DNA of 64,000 bases from Lunularia cruciata. Taxonomy: Eukaryota > Streptophyta > Marchantiopsida > Lunulariales > Lunulariaceae. The notes under the pieces were generated by a model. The model searched no databases. It was given only the letters and a program-made list of their open reading frames with translations, and was not told the origin of the DNA. Within the stretch, counting starts at the first letter, position 1. Each line of letters opens with the position of its first letter. The translations under genes and the position numbers were made by a program. Positions 32,201 through 41,300 of this stretch are shown in pieces. The stretch is taken from contig OX419757.1 in assembly GCA_948567375.1 (NCBI GenBank), positions 25,600,732 through 25,664,731 of the forward strand. The letters are read 5' to 3'.

Positions 32201-32485
32201 TTGTCCACTTGAATCTTGACCTATCAAAGAGACTGATTTCTCAAAGCCAAATCTGACGTAAGTAGCAATACCTCCAAAGCCCCTTCCTTTGTGTTGTCTC
32301 CGCTTGTTCCAGGTTGAACCAACAAGAGTGAATCCTTCAATGTCTTGAATGGTGTTTCCTTCATGTTCCCATGTCTCCACAAGATTGATCAGATCAGCAT
32401 CATCCCACAAAGGCTTAGCGCTGGAGTACTTGGTATGTGTGAGCCCATGAACATTCCAAAACAGTACTCTAAAGGTCTGGAATTG
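29252..32485 (-). CDS. LINE ORF2: endonuclease-reverse transcriptase, copy Q, intact
   Basis: 1077 codons counted from the codon after the ORF1 TAG. The apurinic-type endonuclease spans residues 7 to about 265 (Asn11 in LFWNVHGL, Glu37 in VETW, GDFN 154-157, SDH 262-264). The RT follows with AFIDFRKAFDKV, GVIQGCSLSPTLF and YADD at 699-702 (30380-30391). A post-RT region and a C-terminal zinc knuckle (Cys1010, Cys1013, His1022/1023, Cys1028) end it. No RNase H is seen. The protein would nick target DNA and copy element RNA there. No ATG occurs in frame before about codon 131, which lies beyond Asn11 and Glu37. I therefore start the frame at the readthrough point, not at an ATG. All motifs are intact. 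Confidence 0.92.
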   Translation of the reverse strand, partial: QFQTFRVLFWNVHGLTHTKYSSAKPLWDDADLINLVETWEHEGNTIQDIEGFTLVGSTWNKRRQHKGRGFGGIATYVRFGFEKSVSLIGQDSSGQYHWLRIGGVATPCFIAVCYFAPLTSPIYSSGLLNTMQPFHSLTKDVLEFQSKGAVLVLGDFNARIQASQIPDLSDLENDPFHSLIDHSSAWSRSSKDPMSNSMSEHFLSFGANCSLKILNGLSQFPETCKSTCFASGGSSTIDYMLTSANDIHLVSDFAVLDPQPESDHAPLSCTILFPCLNRTTLPIDHAFRGKLRLDFHKRDLYQQAIQEKLSSMEWSSDFQQRSDQLIELLQSTSTSLFPRGSHRKRLGLPCNRWYDADCKMARIKAMDRSLDQIAQNQAFVLYRKLVKCKKRAFLRLKGVELSTELRSNPKAFWKKVTIRSPSPSLDLNELCDYVKDLYFFPNAPSMAPCLGSALTISEADVKYQLKKLANGKAEDLDGLYVELLKWGGSQLISILTSHLNEAIKCGFPDRWCFKKVVPIHKSGQRDVVTNYRTILVGSVFAKLYGRILESRLSTWAEKHKIRAKCQAGFRLGFSTLDHLLVLHVLWCKSKGVGRALYVAFIDFRKAFDKVLRKSLSERLIEVGISADLIGAISRLYEKVIVKLSSLSSQDVLSTMGVIQGCSLSPTLFGIFIDDLESLLMEAGATGVQVGSLMIHALLYADDVVLLSTNPQSLQKLLDSLLCFCNQTKMEVNLDKSKVIVVGSKGVTPFFFDGQQLEQVSSYKYLGLEFSHDYSWSTCVKMRINAGFRALYSLMNRSRLAHLTTWELKKVLFRSLVQPVVLYGAQIWGPGTKKTWWQKVEKVQKLFLCDELGVRTQTPYVLLLAETGFLPLEAEALFLAITYATKVRSMEHERLPYQAFCATLSVGWYTDLIAWATRWNVSERHWRLEPIALREVIKEQFLLRLWQQPGTKMVFYQQFVNPMLVYCEQDYLLARISTSLRHVIAQYRTSSHRLEVEQGRWQQIEHSMRLCKLCIMSKVEDEHHVFVDCPCYMQIRVRHQITCSDFSTLLQVEALALGKYMTEVTLHRTNLLQIGPMP
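29258..29290 (-). other. 3' hairpin 1 of LINE copy Q (perfect 15-bp inverted repeat)
   Basis: CATCGGACCAATTTG and its exact reverse complement are separated by 3 bases, within the last codons of ORF2 (HRTNLLQIGPM). Copy R has the same perfect repeat at 38330-38362. Older copies have two or three mismatches in the second arm. Confidence 0.6.
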
Positions 32486-32488
32486 CTA
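32480..32488 (-). other. Candidate stop-codon readthrough site between LINE ORF1 and ORF2
   Basis: ORF1 ends GCA TAG CAA TTC and the same frame stays open for 1077 codons. TAG CAA TTC matches five of six positions of the UAG-CARYYA context known from tobamovirus-type readthrough. A 7-bp pairing (GAGTACT with AGTACTC) is possible starting about 20 nt downstream. The same TAG CAATTC occurs in copies D, L, M, O and R. Confidence 0.6.
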
Positions 32489-33325
32489 TGCAATAGCTGA
32501 CAATTTCTTTTGAGTAATCACAGCTCTATTATCTCTCAAGAATGCAACAAAACCTGCTTGTTGAGCCTCCTTCACTTTTGCTAATTCTCCCTTCTTTGCT
32601 TGCCATTGGAGAGGTGTGAGATCAGGGTCCAACCAGATACGCCGCCCCTTTAGTATAGCTTTGTTCCCCATCACTGCATTCCTTTGAGTTTCTGAGCCAA
32701 ACCTCACCAAAATGCTTCTTGGTTGTGCACCTTGTTGTCCCAATCTATATGCTTGCAAAATTTGAGGATCATGGACTCTCAAAGAATCATCAATAAACTC
32801 ACACACTATGGCCTTGGTGTCTTCCTTCTCAATCTCAGGCAAACCTGAAATCCTCAAGTTCTTCATTCTCACCAATTGGTTCTCCTTCTCAACCTCATGC
32901 TCTTGCAAGTAAGAGATTTGAGCCACCTTCGTAGCTTCAGCATATGACTTCATCTTGACCTCTAATGTGTCAACCATCTCTTGCAGCCCTTCATTTTGTG
33001 AAGCAATGTTGGTGGCTTGTGCTCCCAAGGAAGCAACCTTCTCAGTAGCATCCACCATACCCTTGGTGGAGTCTAACATCAAATTGCTACTCTTCTTGAG
33101 TTCTTGGATATCTACGGTGATCGAATTCAGAGATTCTTTCACAGTCAAGACATCAACTCTTACGGTTTGCAAATCTGCCATAAGAGTGTTCATGCATTGA
33201 GACATGGGGGCAAAAAAGCTCTTGAGTTCCTTGTGGAAGTCATTTGCTTTTCTATACATTTCAGCAAGCTGTTGCTGTTTTGAAGCTATCTCAGCAATGT
33301 CTTGCATCATCTTGGAAGCTTCCAT
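32486..33325 (-). CDS. LINE ORF1 protein, copy Q, intact
   Basis: 279 aa from the ATG at 33325 (MEASKMMQD). Residues 1 to about 130 look like a coiled coil with a QQQL-rich start. The RRM-like part has NLRISGLP at 156-163 and RSILVRFGS at 203-211, and a basic C-terminal domain runs from about 222 to 279. No CCHC knuckle is present. As in L1-type ORF1p, it should bind element RNA as an oligomer and act as a chaperone in the RNP. It is directly followed, in frame, by ORF2 after one TAG. Confidence 0.92.
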   Translation of the reverse strand: MEASKMMQDIAEIASKQQQLAEMYRKANDFHKELKSFFAPMSQCMNTLMADLQTVRVDVLTVKESLNSITVDIQELKKSSNLMLDSTKGMVDATEKVASLGAQATNIASQNEGLQEMVDTLEVKMKSYAEATKVAQISYLQEHEVEKENQLVRMKNLRISGLPEIEKEDTKAIVCEFIDDSLRVHDPQILQAYRLGQQGAQPRSILVRFGSETQRNAVMGNKAILKGRRIWLDPDLTPLQWQAKKGELAKVKEAQQAGFVAFLRDNRAVITQKKLSAIA

Positions 33326-34372
33326 TCTAAAATTTCTAACAGATACTATGAGAATGTATCCTCTGGTTCACTCACACTCTGTGAACACCAATAGCTCTAC
33401 ACCAAAAATCAACTCCTTTGGACTTGTAAATCAAAAGTTGCAAACTTTTGAATTTGAGTTTTTCCTACATGAAAATTTTGAAATCCTACAGATTTCGAAA
33501 ATTCATAACCTTGGCTACAGTACTTGAAAATCTACAATAGATGACTCAATCAAAAGCTCTTGAGAAATTCTATCCAATGAATCAAAAATGAACTCATTTG
33601 AGCCAATAGACATGAAGTTATGGCCTCTAGAGTTCTCTATGGTAAACTTCTAAACCTCATTGAATCACAGAATTCAAATGCTGATAACTGCAAGCACAAA
33701 GCTTCAAACTCTATGAAATGAATTTCAATCAATAGCTCTTGACAAGATGCTTCTAATGAGTCCAAGATCACCTCATTTGAAGATGTGAGTCCAAAGTTCC
33801 AGCCTCTGAAAGTTGCAGATTTGAGCACCACCAACCGCACAAGAACACAGATTGATGAATTTCGAAACTTCTTCCACAGAACTCCAACTTCAGCAACCAG
33901 GAGTTCAAAAGAAAGCCCTCTCACAGCTCTTTCCAATGAGTCCAAGATTGAAAGATTTGGACATGGAACCAAAAAGTTACAAGGTGTTGAAAATTGAGCT
34001 CAAACCCTAAAATCTCCGAGAGATGGCAGAATTCGAATCTTCATAACTTTCTTTGTGTATGTGCTCTGCAAGCCTGCGTAGTATCAATCGAAAGTGCTTC
34101 CAAAGGCGCTTCTAATGCCACAAAAATCACTCCATTTGGACACCATATGATGAAGATTCGAACTCTCAAGTCTAGCTCCTGTGTCAGAAATTTCAATCAC
34201 TCATAACGTTTCGCCCAAAGCTCAAAATGACACAATCTTGGTGGCTATGGAAAGGTCTTGGCAAGGCGCTTCGAACGAGACCAAAACCGCAACATTTGAA
34301 CATGTATGTATGGAGATATGGCTTCTCAAACTTTCGGGACTCCTCTCCTCTCAAACTTTCGAAACTCCACTG
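33326..34372 (-). repeat. 5' UTR of copy Q: array of about six units of about 175 bp
   Basis: Same organisation as copy M, with anchors near 33410, 33590, 33765, 33945, 34120 and 34280. The outermost part has a shorter direct repeat built on CTCAAACTTTCG(G/A) at about 34325 and 34350. Probable internal promoter region, by analogy only. Confidence 0.65.
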
Positions 34373-34378
34373 AAGAGC

Positions 34379-34430
34379 GTGACCAAGCCTGAAAGCCACA
34401 CTTGATTGTGACCAAGCCTGAAAGCCACAC
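34379..34430. repeat. Filler at the 5' junction of copy Q: 23-bp direct repeat
   Basis: GTGACCAAGCCTGAAAGCC-CACAC occurs at 34379-34401 and 34408-34430. Its parts resemble two separate places in ORF2 (GAGCGTGACCAAGC and GAAAGCCACACTTGATTG), so it looks like patchwork copied from the element itself. Confidence 0.6.
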
Positions 34431-34437
34431 ACAGTGA

Positions 34438-35086
34438 TTCCAATGGCCTTTGAGAACTTAGCAATTGCTCATTATAGGGATACCTTACACTTTGTTACCA
34501 TTCAAGGAGGGAGGTATAGACCCTTGATCCATCAATTTCATCCAGGTGACTATGTATATGTATAGTAGATAGCACCGACGACAGTTGATGTTTCCACCGG
34601 CCGGACTATTTTGAGAGTGCACAAGGTTTTGCCATCTAGAGTCCTTGTGTTGGAAGGATATAATGGTGTTTGGAAGCATCATGTGCACAATTTTGCACCA
34701 TGCCACCTTCCAAACACTGATGGTATTATGGATCCAAGCTTGGCACTTGTAGGAACATGCTTGAGGTGTTTGTTATGCGGTTCTTTTGGTGGAGCTGCTA
34801 CTATGTTAGTGTGTGAAAGTTATTTGAGAGGATGGCATATGGCATGTATGACTCCTCCCCTCACGGTGGTTCCTCAAGGACAATGGTTATGTCCTAGATG
34901 TATTCGACCTATAGCTAGTTCATCCTTTATATGGTATAGATTGCAGGTAAACGACTAACAATGAGACTCAATAGCACCTAGCCTCATGATCTTTTGCTCA
35001 CCATAGGGTATACCATATGCTTGGAGTAGATAGCTATATGGAGTTAGAGGGACCTAACCACTAGCTAGGGGGCAATTGTGGTACTT
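34438..35086 (+). pseudogene. Ty3/gypsy integrase C-terminus with PHD-like finger (right part of the interrupted element)
   Basis: Continues the element cut at 29136: PMAFENLAIAHYRDTL, HPGDYVYV (followed by stop codons near 34564), then an open stretch 34611-34958 ending in a PHD-type finger (CLRCLLCG, LVCESYLRGWHMACMTPPL, WLCPRC). The spacing fits a Cys4-His-Cys3 finger but the fourth ligand is Tyr. A purine-rich stretch AGCTAGGGGGGCAAT at about 35073-35086 looks like a polypurine tract. PHD fingers read histone H3 tails, so the module may have guided integration; that is inference. Confidence 0.75.
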
Positions 35087-36200
35087 TAGAGTCCATGCAT
35101 GACTTTATGTGTGAGTTGTGCTTCTGTAGTGTGTGATGTTGACAACAATGTATGTTGTGTAGTGATGTATATGCGCACGACATCCTCAACACTACTCACC
35201 AAAGACATACAATCAATAATTGGAATTGAAGCAAAAGCAATGAAGGGATTTTGGCTTTTTGCTTTTGCTTCATAGTTAAATTAATTACACTTGGTTGAAA
35301 CCTTAATTAGTTTCTTCCTACTCTAAGTCAAAGAAATCTAATAGTTGAGGCATTCCAAAGATCTTATTGACTCATCCTCACTATACAATGATAATTCTAT
35401 CTTTGTCTTATGTTATCTTCTTACATATAGGTTAATTAAGCACTTGATTGATGTCATGGTAGGTATCAATTATTCTCCAAAGACAACTTACAAATTTATC
35501 TCCTTTGGACTTACAACTCCGTAGTGTACATCTACAAACGGGTTATGATTATGGCTACAATTATGAAGGTCTTTGGATAGCCTCCTATTGCCAAGGACTA
35601 TTGATACTGATAGCCTCCTAATGCCAAGGACTATTGATACTATTGCCAAGCTAAGACTTTTAATCTAATTACTTGTACACAAAAAATGAATATTGATTTC
35701 AATCAATAGTTAATAAACTAAATTCTAAGACCATTGATATGTTTTAGCATAATATATACAGTACATTAAAATAGGTGAATGAGCAAACCAAAAACCTATA
35801 TAATTCCTTTTAAATGGGAGCACACCCATTTAGAAAATCTGTTAAAAGAAATCAAAGAACAAACTCCTTATAGATTGCATTTTAACTCCTAAACACATAT
35901 AGAATTGCTTTTAAATTAGAATGAACCCATATTTTATGATTAAGACATACAATATAAGTAATATAAATATGTACAATATATTAAAATATGTGAGTGAGAA
36001 AACACAACATAGATAACAAATCCTGTCAAAATTGCATTTCAAACTAAACACATATTGAATTGCTTTTTAAATGGGAGCAAACCCATTTAGATAATTCAAG
36101 AAATCAAAGAGTTCACTCCTTCAAAATTGCGTTTCAAATGGATAAACCCTTGAAAACCAAATTTTGCTTTTGTTTTTATTACTAGGTTAGAGTTTGATAC
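35087..36200 (+). other. Probable 3' LTR start of the PHD-type gypsy element; rest without recognisable genes
   Basis: Starts TGTGGTACTTTAGAG right after the purine tract. The first 85 bp or so match, on the other strand, 51555-51647, next to the second PHD-type integrase end. I could not place the LTR end. AT-rich sequence follows, with no coding signal. Confidence 0.5.
35576..35641. repeat. 33-bp tandem duplication
   Basis: Two copies of GATAGCCTCCT(A/T)-TGCCAAGG-ACTATTGATACT in direct tandem, differing at one base. Confidence 0.8.
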
Positions 36201-36216
36201 AAACATCCACCAAGTG

Positions 36217-36640
36217 CTATGTCGAAGGCCAAACTGTTTCTACTATTGTCTGCCTAGTTTCTTCTATGCTCTTGTGATAGATTCTATGTACTTCACTTGT
36301 TGAATAGACCTTCTTGTTAGAAAGGTCCTCTTCATCCTCCCACATATTGGACCTATTGATCAGATAGTTGTGCAATATATATAACACATGCCAAAATCCA
36401 ATGCAAGAGATGTGCATCAAATTTTTTTTATTGAAATTATACCTCAACTCCCTCAATGAATGCCAACAGGATTTCAATATACCAATATAGTGTCCATTTA
36501 AACACCTTGTTCTAGCCACACATTGATTGAAGTCTTTCCTTTCTTGCGGATAAGCTTGTTTGAAAGAGTGCACCAAGTGATCCATAGGCACATATCTCGC
36601 ATCTCCTAATAAATATTTTCTTGTGTCACATGAGATACAT
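36217..36640 (-). pseudogene. PIF/Harbinger-type transposase C-terminal relic
   Basis: Reads YLGDARYVPMDHLVHSF, then FNQCVARTRCLNGHYIGILK and LHNYL, the end of a DDE_Tnp_4 (HARBI1-like) transposase domain. The second catalytic Asp (GDARY) is present. The usual third acidic residue in the AR--E--FG-LK motif is not. The frame ends at a stop near 36217. No N-terminal half or terminal repeats were found. Confidence 0.65.
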
Positions 36641-36822
36641 GCTTATCTTGGGTTCAAGTCCAACCAAAGCTCCAAACTCTTAAACATATCATATTCAACA
36701 TCAACATCAACATTTGACCCAAGCTTTCATAGATCCTTTGTCAATAATCCACACTTGACCCAAAGCTTTCACACAGCAATGATTCTTCTTTGGTATTCCA
36801 CAACTCAACCTAACTAAATCCA

Positions 36823-37559
36823 TGTAATACTCCAAGGACAAGACAAGAGAGAGAAACACAAATTGCACACTCAACATTTGGTGCCCCAAAGGAGCACCTT
36901 CTCTTTATTATATAGACAAAGAGGATCTCCTCCAAGGAAGCTCCACCATAGGATTAGGCACACAGATAGATGACCTGTCAGCAAGCTCCACCCTTGGATT
37001 ACTAACTTGGATGGGTGACATGTCGGTCTAGGTCCTATCTGGTTGGTCAAACAAGCTTTGACCAAAGGGAATCTTGTAGAGAATCTTCCTATAGGAGTCT
37101 CAGAATCACGTAAGGTACCATTGGAAAGCTCTCGATGAGATAAACTGGGGAGGAGGGAAGGCCAGTCTTTCTTTTGTTGGGCAACCATTAGCTCATGTTC
37201 GAGGCCTAATTCATCCGTTTAGGCCTCCAAAATTGCCTTCAAAGATTTCAAGCATATTTTGGTTCCTACTCTATTAGTAGAAGTCCTCTTTTGGTGATAT
37301 CTCTTTCTGATCTGTTTAGTCCATCATGTGTAAAATCCTTCCAGATGTTACCAAACCATCTCTCATCTTAAAATCATATGTCTAGCTATTGGTTCTAAGG
37401 TTCTCAAGTCTATTTCAATTTCTGCTCTATTTTGATTTCTGCTCTACTCTTTGGTGATAATTATATCTGATCTATTTTGACCATCATGTATAACATCATT
37501 CTAGATGTTACCAAACCAAATTTCACATCTAGATCATATGGCTAACTCTTGGTATTACA
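36823..37559 (-). mobile_element. Solo LTR, 737 bp, minus strand, with 5-bp target duplication
   Basis: On its own strand it begins TGTAATACC and ends AGTATTACA, an 8-bp terminal inverted repeat. It is flanked by ATCCA at 36818-36822 and again at 37560-37564. It matches over its whole length the LTR at 53959-54694. No internal retroelement sequence lies beside it, so it is a solo LTR left by recombination. Confidence 0.9.
36907..36914 (-). promoter_or_regulatory. TATA box of the solo LTR
   Basis: TATATAAT on the minus strand in the context GTCTATATAATAAAGAG, conserved in the sister LTR at 54603-54610. It probably marks the U3/R boundary. Confidence 0.55.
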
Positions 37560-37564
37560 ATCCA

Positions 37565-38216
37565 TTAGGTATACTAATGTCACAATCCTTCATCATTCTC
37601 AGTTCAACACCTTCATAAAACACTCATTGAATGTAGATTCAATCTCACCTCTTGCAAAGTGTATAATCTGGCATATGTTATCACATATCACCTACCCGTT
37701 AATTGAGTAATGGTATGCTTTATGACAAAGAAAAAAGTGTTCCATCCATCAAATTATAACAAAATATGCAGAATTATCAACTCTTGCACAACACTAATTT
37801 GATCACAATTAGAAACTACATACTTCAGAATACACATTTGCATTTGATGCACTTGAAATGTACTTGGGTTATAGTTCTTATTCTAGTTAATCCAAACATA
37901 ACAGAAAAAGTGACTTGAAGCTGTCTGCTTCAACTGGAGGATTCATGTGTATGTGAATACTTCCAATGCCACAAATGAAGCTGTTTATCCCAACTAGATA
38001 AGAAAACAAAAGACTATCCAATATACTATATGAACAAAAAGTTCAACACTGATCTTTTTGTTCATAACTCGGCAAAAAGAGAGTACTACACCACGGAGAG
38101 AATGTCTAGAATTAATAGACATCACAAGCAGATTTCAACCTTACCTCTTTCTAACAGAATCATCTCCTAGATAGAACACACATCATTGAACTTTATTATC
38201 AACGAACCTGTTAGAA
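37565..38216. other. Stretch without recognisable features
   Basis: AT-rich sequence between the solo LTR and LINE copy R. No coding signal or repeat relation to the rest of the window was seen. Confidence 0.5.
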
Positions 38217-38323
38217 TAACAATGAAACAATGAAACAATGAAATATAAAGCCCGAAAGACCTAAAGAGTCAAAAGGCTGGAAACACAATACAAAACACAT
38301 GAAATGTGAGCCTAGGCAAGGGC

Positions 38324-41300
38324 CTAGGGCATCGGACCAATTTGTAACAAATTGGTCCGATGTAAAGTAACTTCTGTCATGTACTTCCCTAATGCTAAAG
38401 CTTCAACCTGTAAGAGAGTTGAGAAGTCACTGCAAGTAATCTGATGTCTAACTCTAATCTGCATGTAACAAGGGCAATCAACAAACACATGATGCTCATC
38501 CTCAACTTTGCTCATAATACACAATTTGCAAAGTCGCATGGAGTGCTCTATCTGCTGCCAACGTCCTTGTTCTACTTCTAGTCTATGAGAACTAGTTCTA
38601 TATTGAGCGATAACATGTCTCAATGAAGTAGAAATCCTAGCCAAGAGATAATCTTGCTCACAATACACCAACATAGGATTTACAAACTGCTGATAGAACA
38701 CCATCTTGGTACCGGATTGCTGCCATAAGCGAAGTAAGAACTGCTCCTTGATCACCTCTCGAAGTGCAATAGGCTCCAATCTCCAATGTCGCTCAGAAAC
38801 ATTCCACCTTGTGGCCCATGCAATCAGATCTGTATACCAACCGACAGATAGAGTGGCACAAAAAGCTTGGTAGGGAAGTCTCTCATGCTCCATGGACCTC
38901 ACCTTAGTGGCATATGTGATAGCTAAAAACAAAGCTTCAGCCTCAAGAGGTAAAAATCTTGTTTCAGCAAGCAGGAATACATAAGGAGTTTGAGTCCTCA
39001 CCCCAAGTTCATCACACAAAAACAATTTCTGAACTTTCTCCACCTTTTGCCACCATGTCTTCTTAGTACCTGGACCCCAAATCTGAGCACCATAGAGAAC
39101 CACCGGCTGCACAAGAGATCTGAACAGCACCTTCTTCAACTCCCATGTGGTGAGGTGAGCAAGTCTACTGCGGTTCATGAGTGAATACAAAGCTCTAAAG
39201 CCTGCATTGATTCTCATCTTCACACAAGTGGACCAACTATAGTCATGAGAAAACTCAAGGCCCAAGTACTTATAAGAAGAAACCTGCTCCAATTGCTGTC
39301 CATCAAAAAAGAAAGGTGTGACACCTTTAGAACCCACCACAATGACCTTGGACTTGTCAAGGTTCACCTCCATCTTTGTTTGATTGCAAAAGCAAAGTAG
39401 AGAATCCAACAGCTTCTGTAAACTCTGTGGATTTGTGGAGAGAAGCACTACATCATCTGCATAAAGGAGTGCATGTATCATCAAAGAGCCAACCTGTACA
39501 CCTGTAGCTCCAGCTTCCATGAGTAGACTCTCTAGATCATCGATGAAGATTCCGAACAGAGTTGGAGACAGAGAGCAGCCTTGGATCACACCCATTGTGC
39601 TTAGGACATCTTGAGAGCTCAAAGATGAAAGTTTCACAATCACTTTCTCATAGAGTCTAGAGATAGCACCAATCAGATCAGCTGAAATACCCACTTCAAT
39701 GAGTCTCTCACTTAGAGATTTCCTGAGCACCTTATCAAAGGCCTTCCTGAAATCAATAAAGGCAACATAGAGAGCTCTCCCAACCCCCTTGGATTTGCAC
39801 CACAAAACATGAAGTACCAATAGGTGGTCCAAAGTACTAAAGCCTAATCTGAAACCAGCTTGGCACTTAGCTCGAATTTTGTGCTTTTCAGCCCAAGTGC
39901 TCAACCTTGACTCCAAAATTCGACCATACAACTTGGCAAAGACACTACCAACAAGTATGGTACGGTAATTGGTGACAACATCTCTTTGGCCAGACTTGTG
40001 AATAGGAACTACCTTCTTGAAGCACCATCTATCCGGAAAGCCACACTTGATTGCCTCATTCAAATGAGAAGTGAGTATTGAAATCAGTTGGCTACCGCCC
40101 CACTTCAGAAGTTCAACACATAGTCCATCAAGGTCTTCAGCCTTACCATTGGCCAACTTCTTCAATTGGTACTTGACATCAGCTTCAGAGATGGTGAGAG
40201 CAGATCCAAGGCAAGGTGCCATGCTTGGAGCATTTGGGAAAAAGTACAAATCCTTCACATAGTCACAAAGCTCATTCAGGTCCAGCGATGGAGATGGAGA
40301 TCTGATGGTTACTTTCTTCCAGAAAGCCTTGGGATTGCTCCTCAATTCAGTGCTCAACTCAACTCCTTTGAGTCTTAGAAATGCCCGCTTTTTGCACTTC
40401 ACCAACTTTCTGTATAAAACAAAAGCTTGATTTTGTGCAATCTGATCAAGAGATCTATCCATAGCTTTGATCCTTGCCATTTTGTAATCAGCATCATACC
40501 ATCTATTGCAAGGGAGACCAAGTCTCTTCCTGTGGGAGCCTCTTGGAAACAAAGAAGTTGATGTAGATTGAAGAAGTTCAATCAATTGATCACTACGTTG
40601 TTGAAAATCAGAACTCCACTCCATAGAACTCAATTTCTCTTGGATAGCTTGTTGGTACAAGTCTCTCTTGTGAAAATCTAGATGAAGTTTGCCTCTAAAA
40701 GCATGGTCTATAGGTAATGTGGTTCTATTGAGGCAAGGAAAAAGGATGGTACAGGATAGAGGTGCATGGTCTGATTCTGGTTGAGGATCTAAAACAGCAA
40801 AATCTAAGACAAGATGGATATCATTAGCTGAAGTGAGCATATAATCTATGGTGCTTGATCCACCTGAGGCAAAGCATGTGCTTTTACAAGTTTCTGGAAA
40901 TTGAGAAAGGCCATTCAAGATCTTCAAGCTACAATTGGCACCAAAGCTCAAAAAGTGCTCACTCATGGAATTGGACATAGGATCTTTGGAAGAGCGTGAC
41001 CAAGCACTGGAATGGTCTATCAAACTGTGGAAAGGATCATTCTCAAGGTCGCTCAAGTCAAGGATCTGAGAGGCTTGGATCCTAGCATTGAAATCACCAA
41101 GAACAAGGACTGCACCTTTACTTTGAAACGCTAACACATCCTTCGTCAAGGAATGGAAAGGCTGCATGGTGTTGAGAAGTCCACTTGAATAGATTGGTGA
41201 TGTCAACGGGGCAAAGTAACAAACAGCAATGAAGCAAGGTGTGGCAACTCCTCCAATCCTCAGCCAATGGTATTGTCCACTTGAATCTTGACCTATCAAA

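Larger units (their letters stand above)
29142..34432 (-). mobile_element. LINE copy Q, full length and coding-intact
   Basis: Tail of three GAAACAAT repeats, 3' UTR, ORF2 29252-32485, ORF1 32486-33325, 5' UTR to about 34372, then about 60 bp of filler built from ORF2 pieces. It sits inside a gypsy integrase gene and is flanked by AGTGA at 29137-29141 and 34433-34437, a candidate 5-bp target duplication. With copy R it is the youngest-looking element in the window and may be competent to move. Confidence 0.92.

Noticed and set aside
36871..37188. Minus-strand open frame of 105 aa as a gene
   Set aside because: Lies entirely inside the solo LTR.
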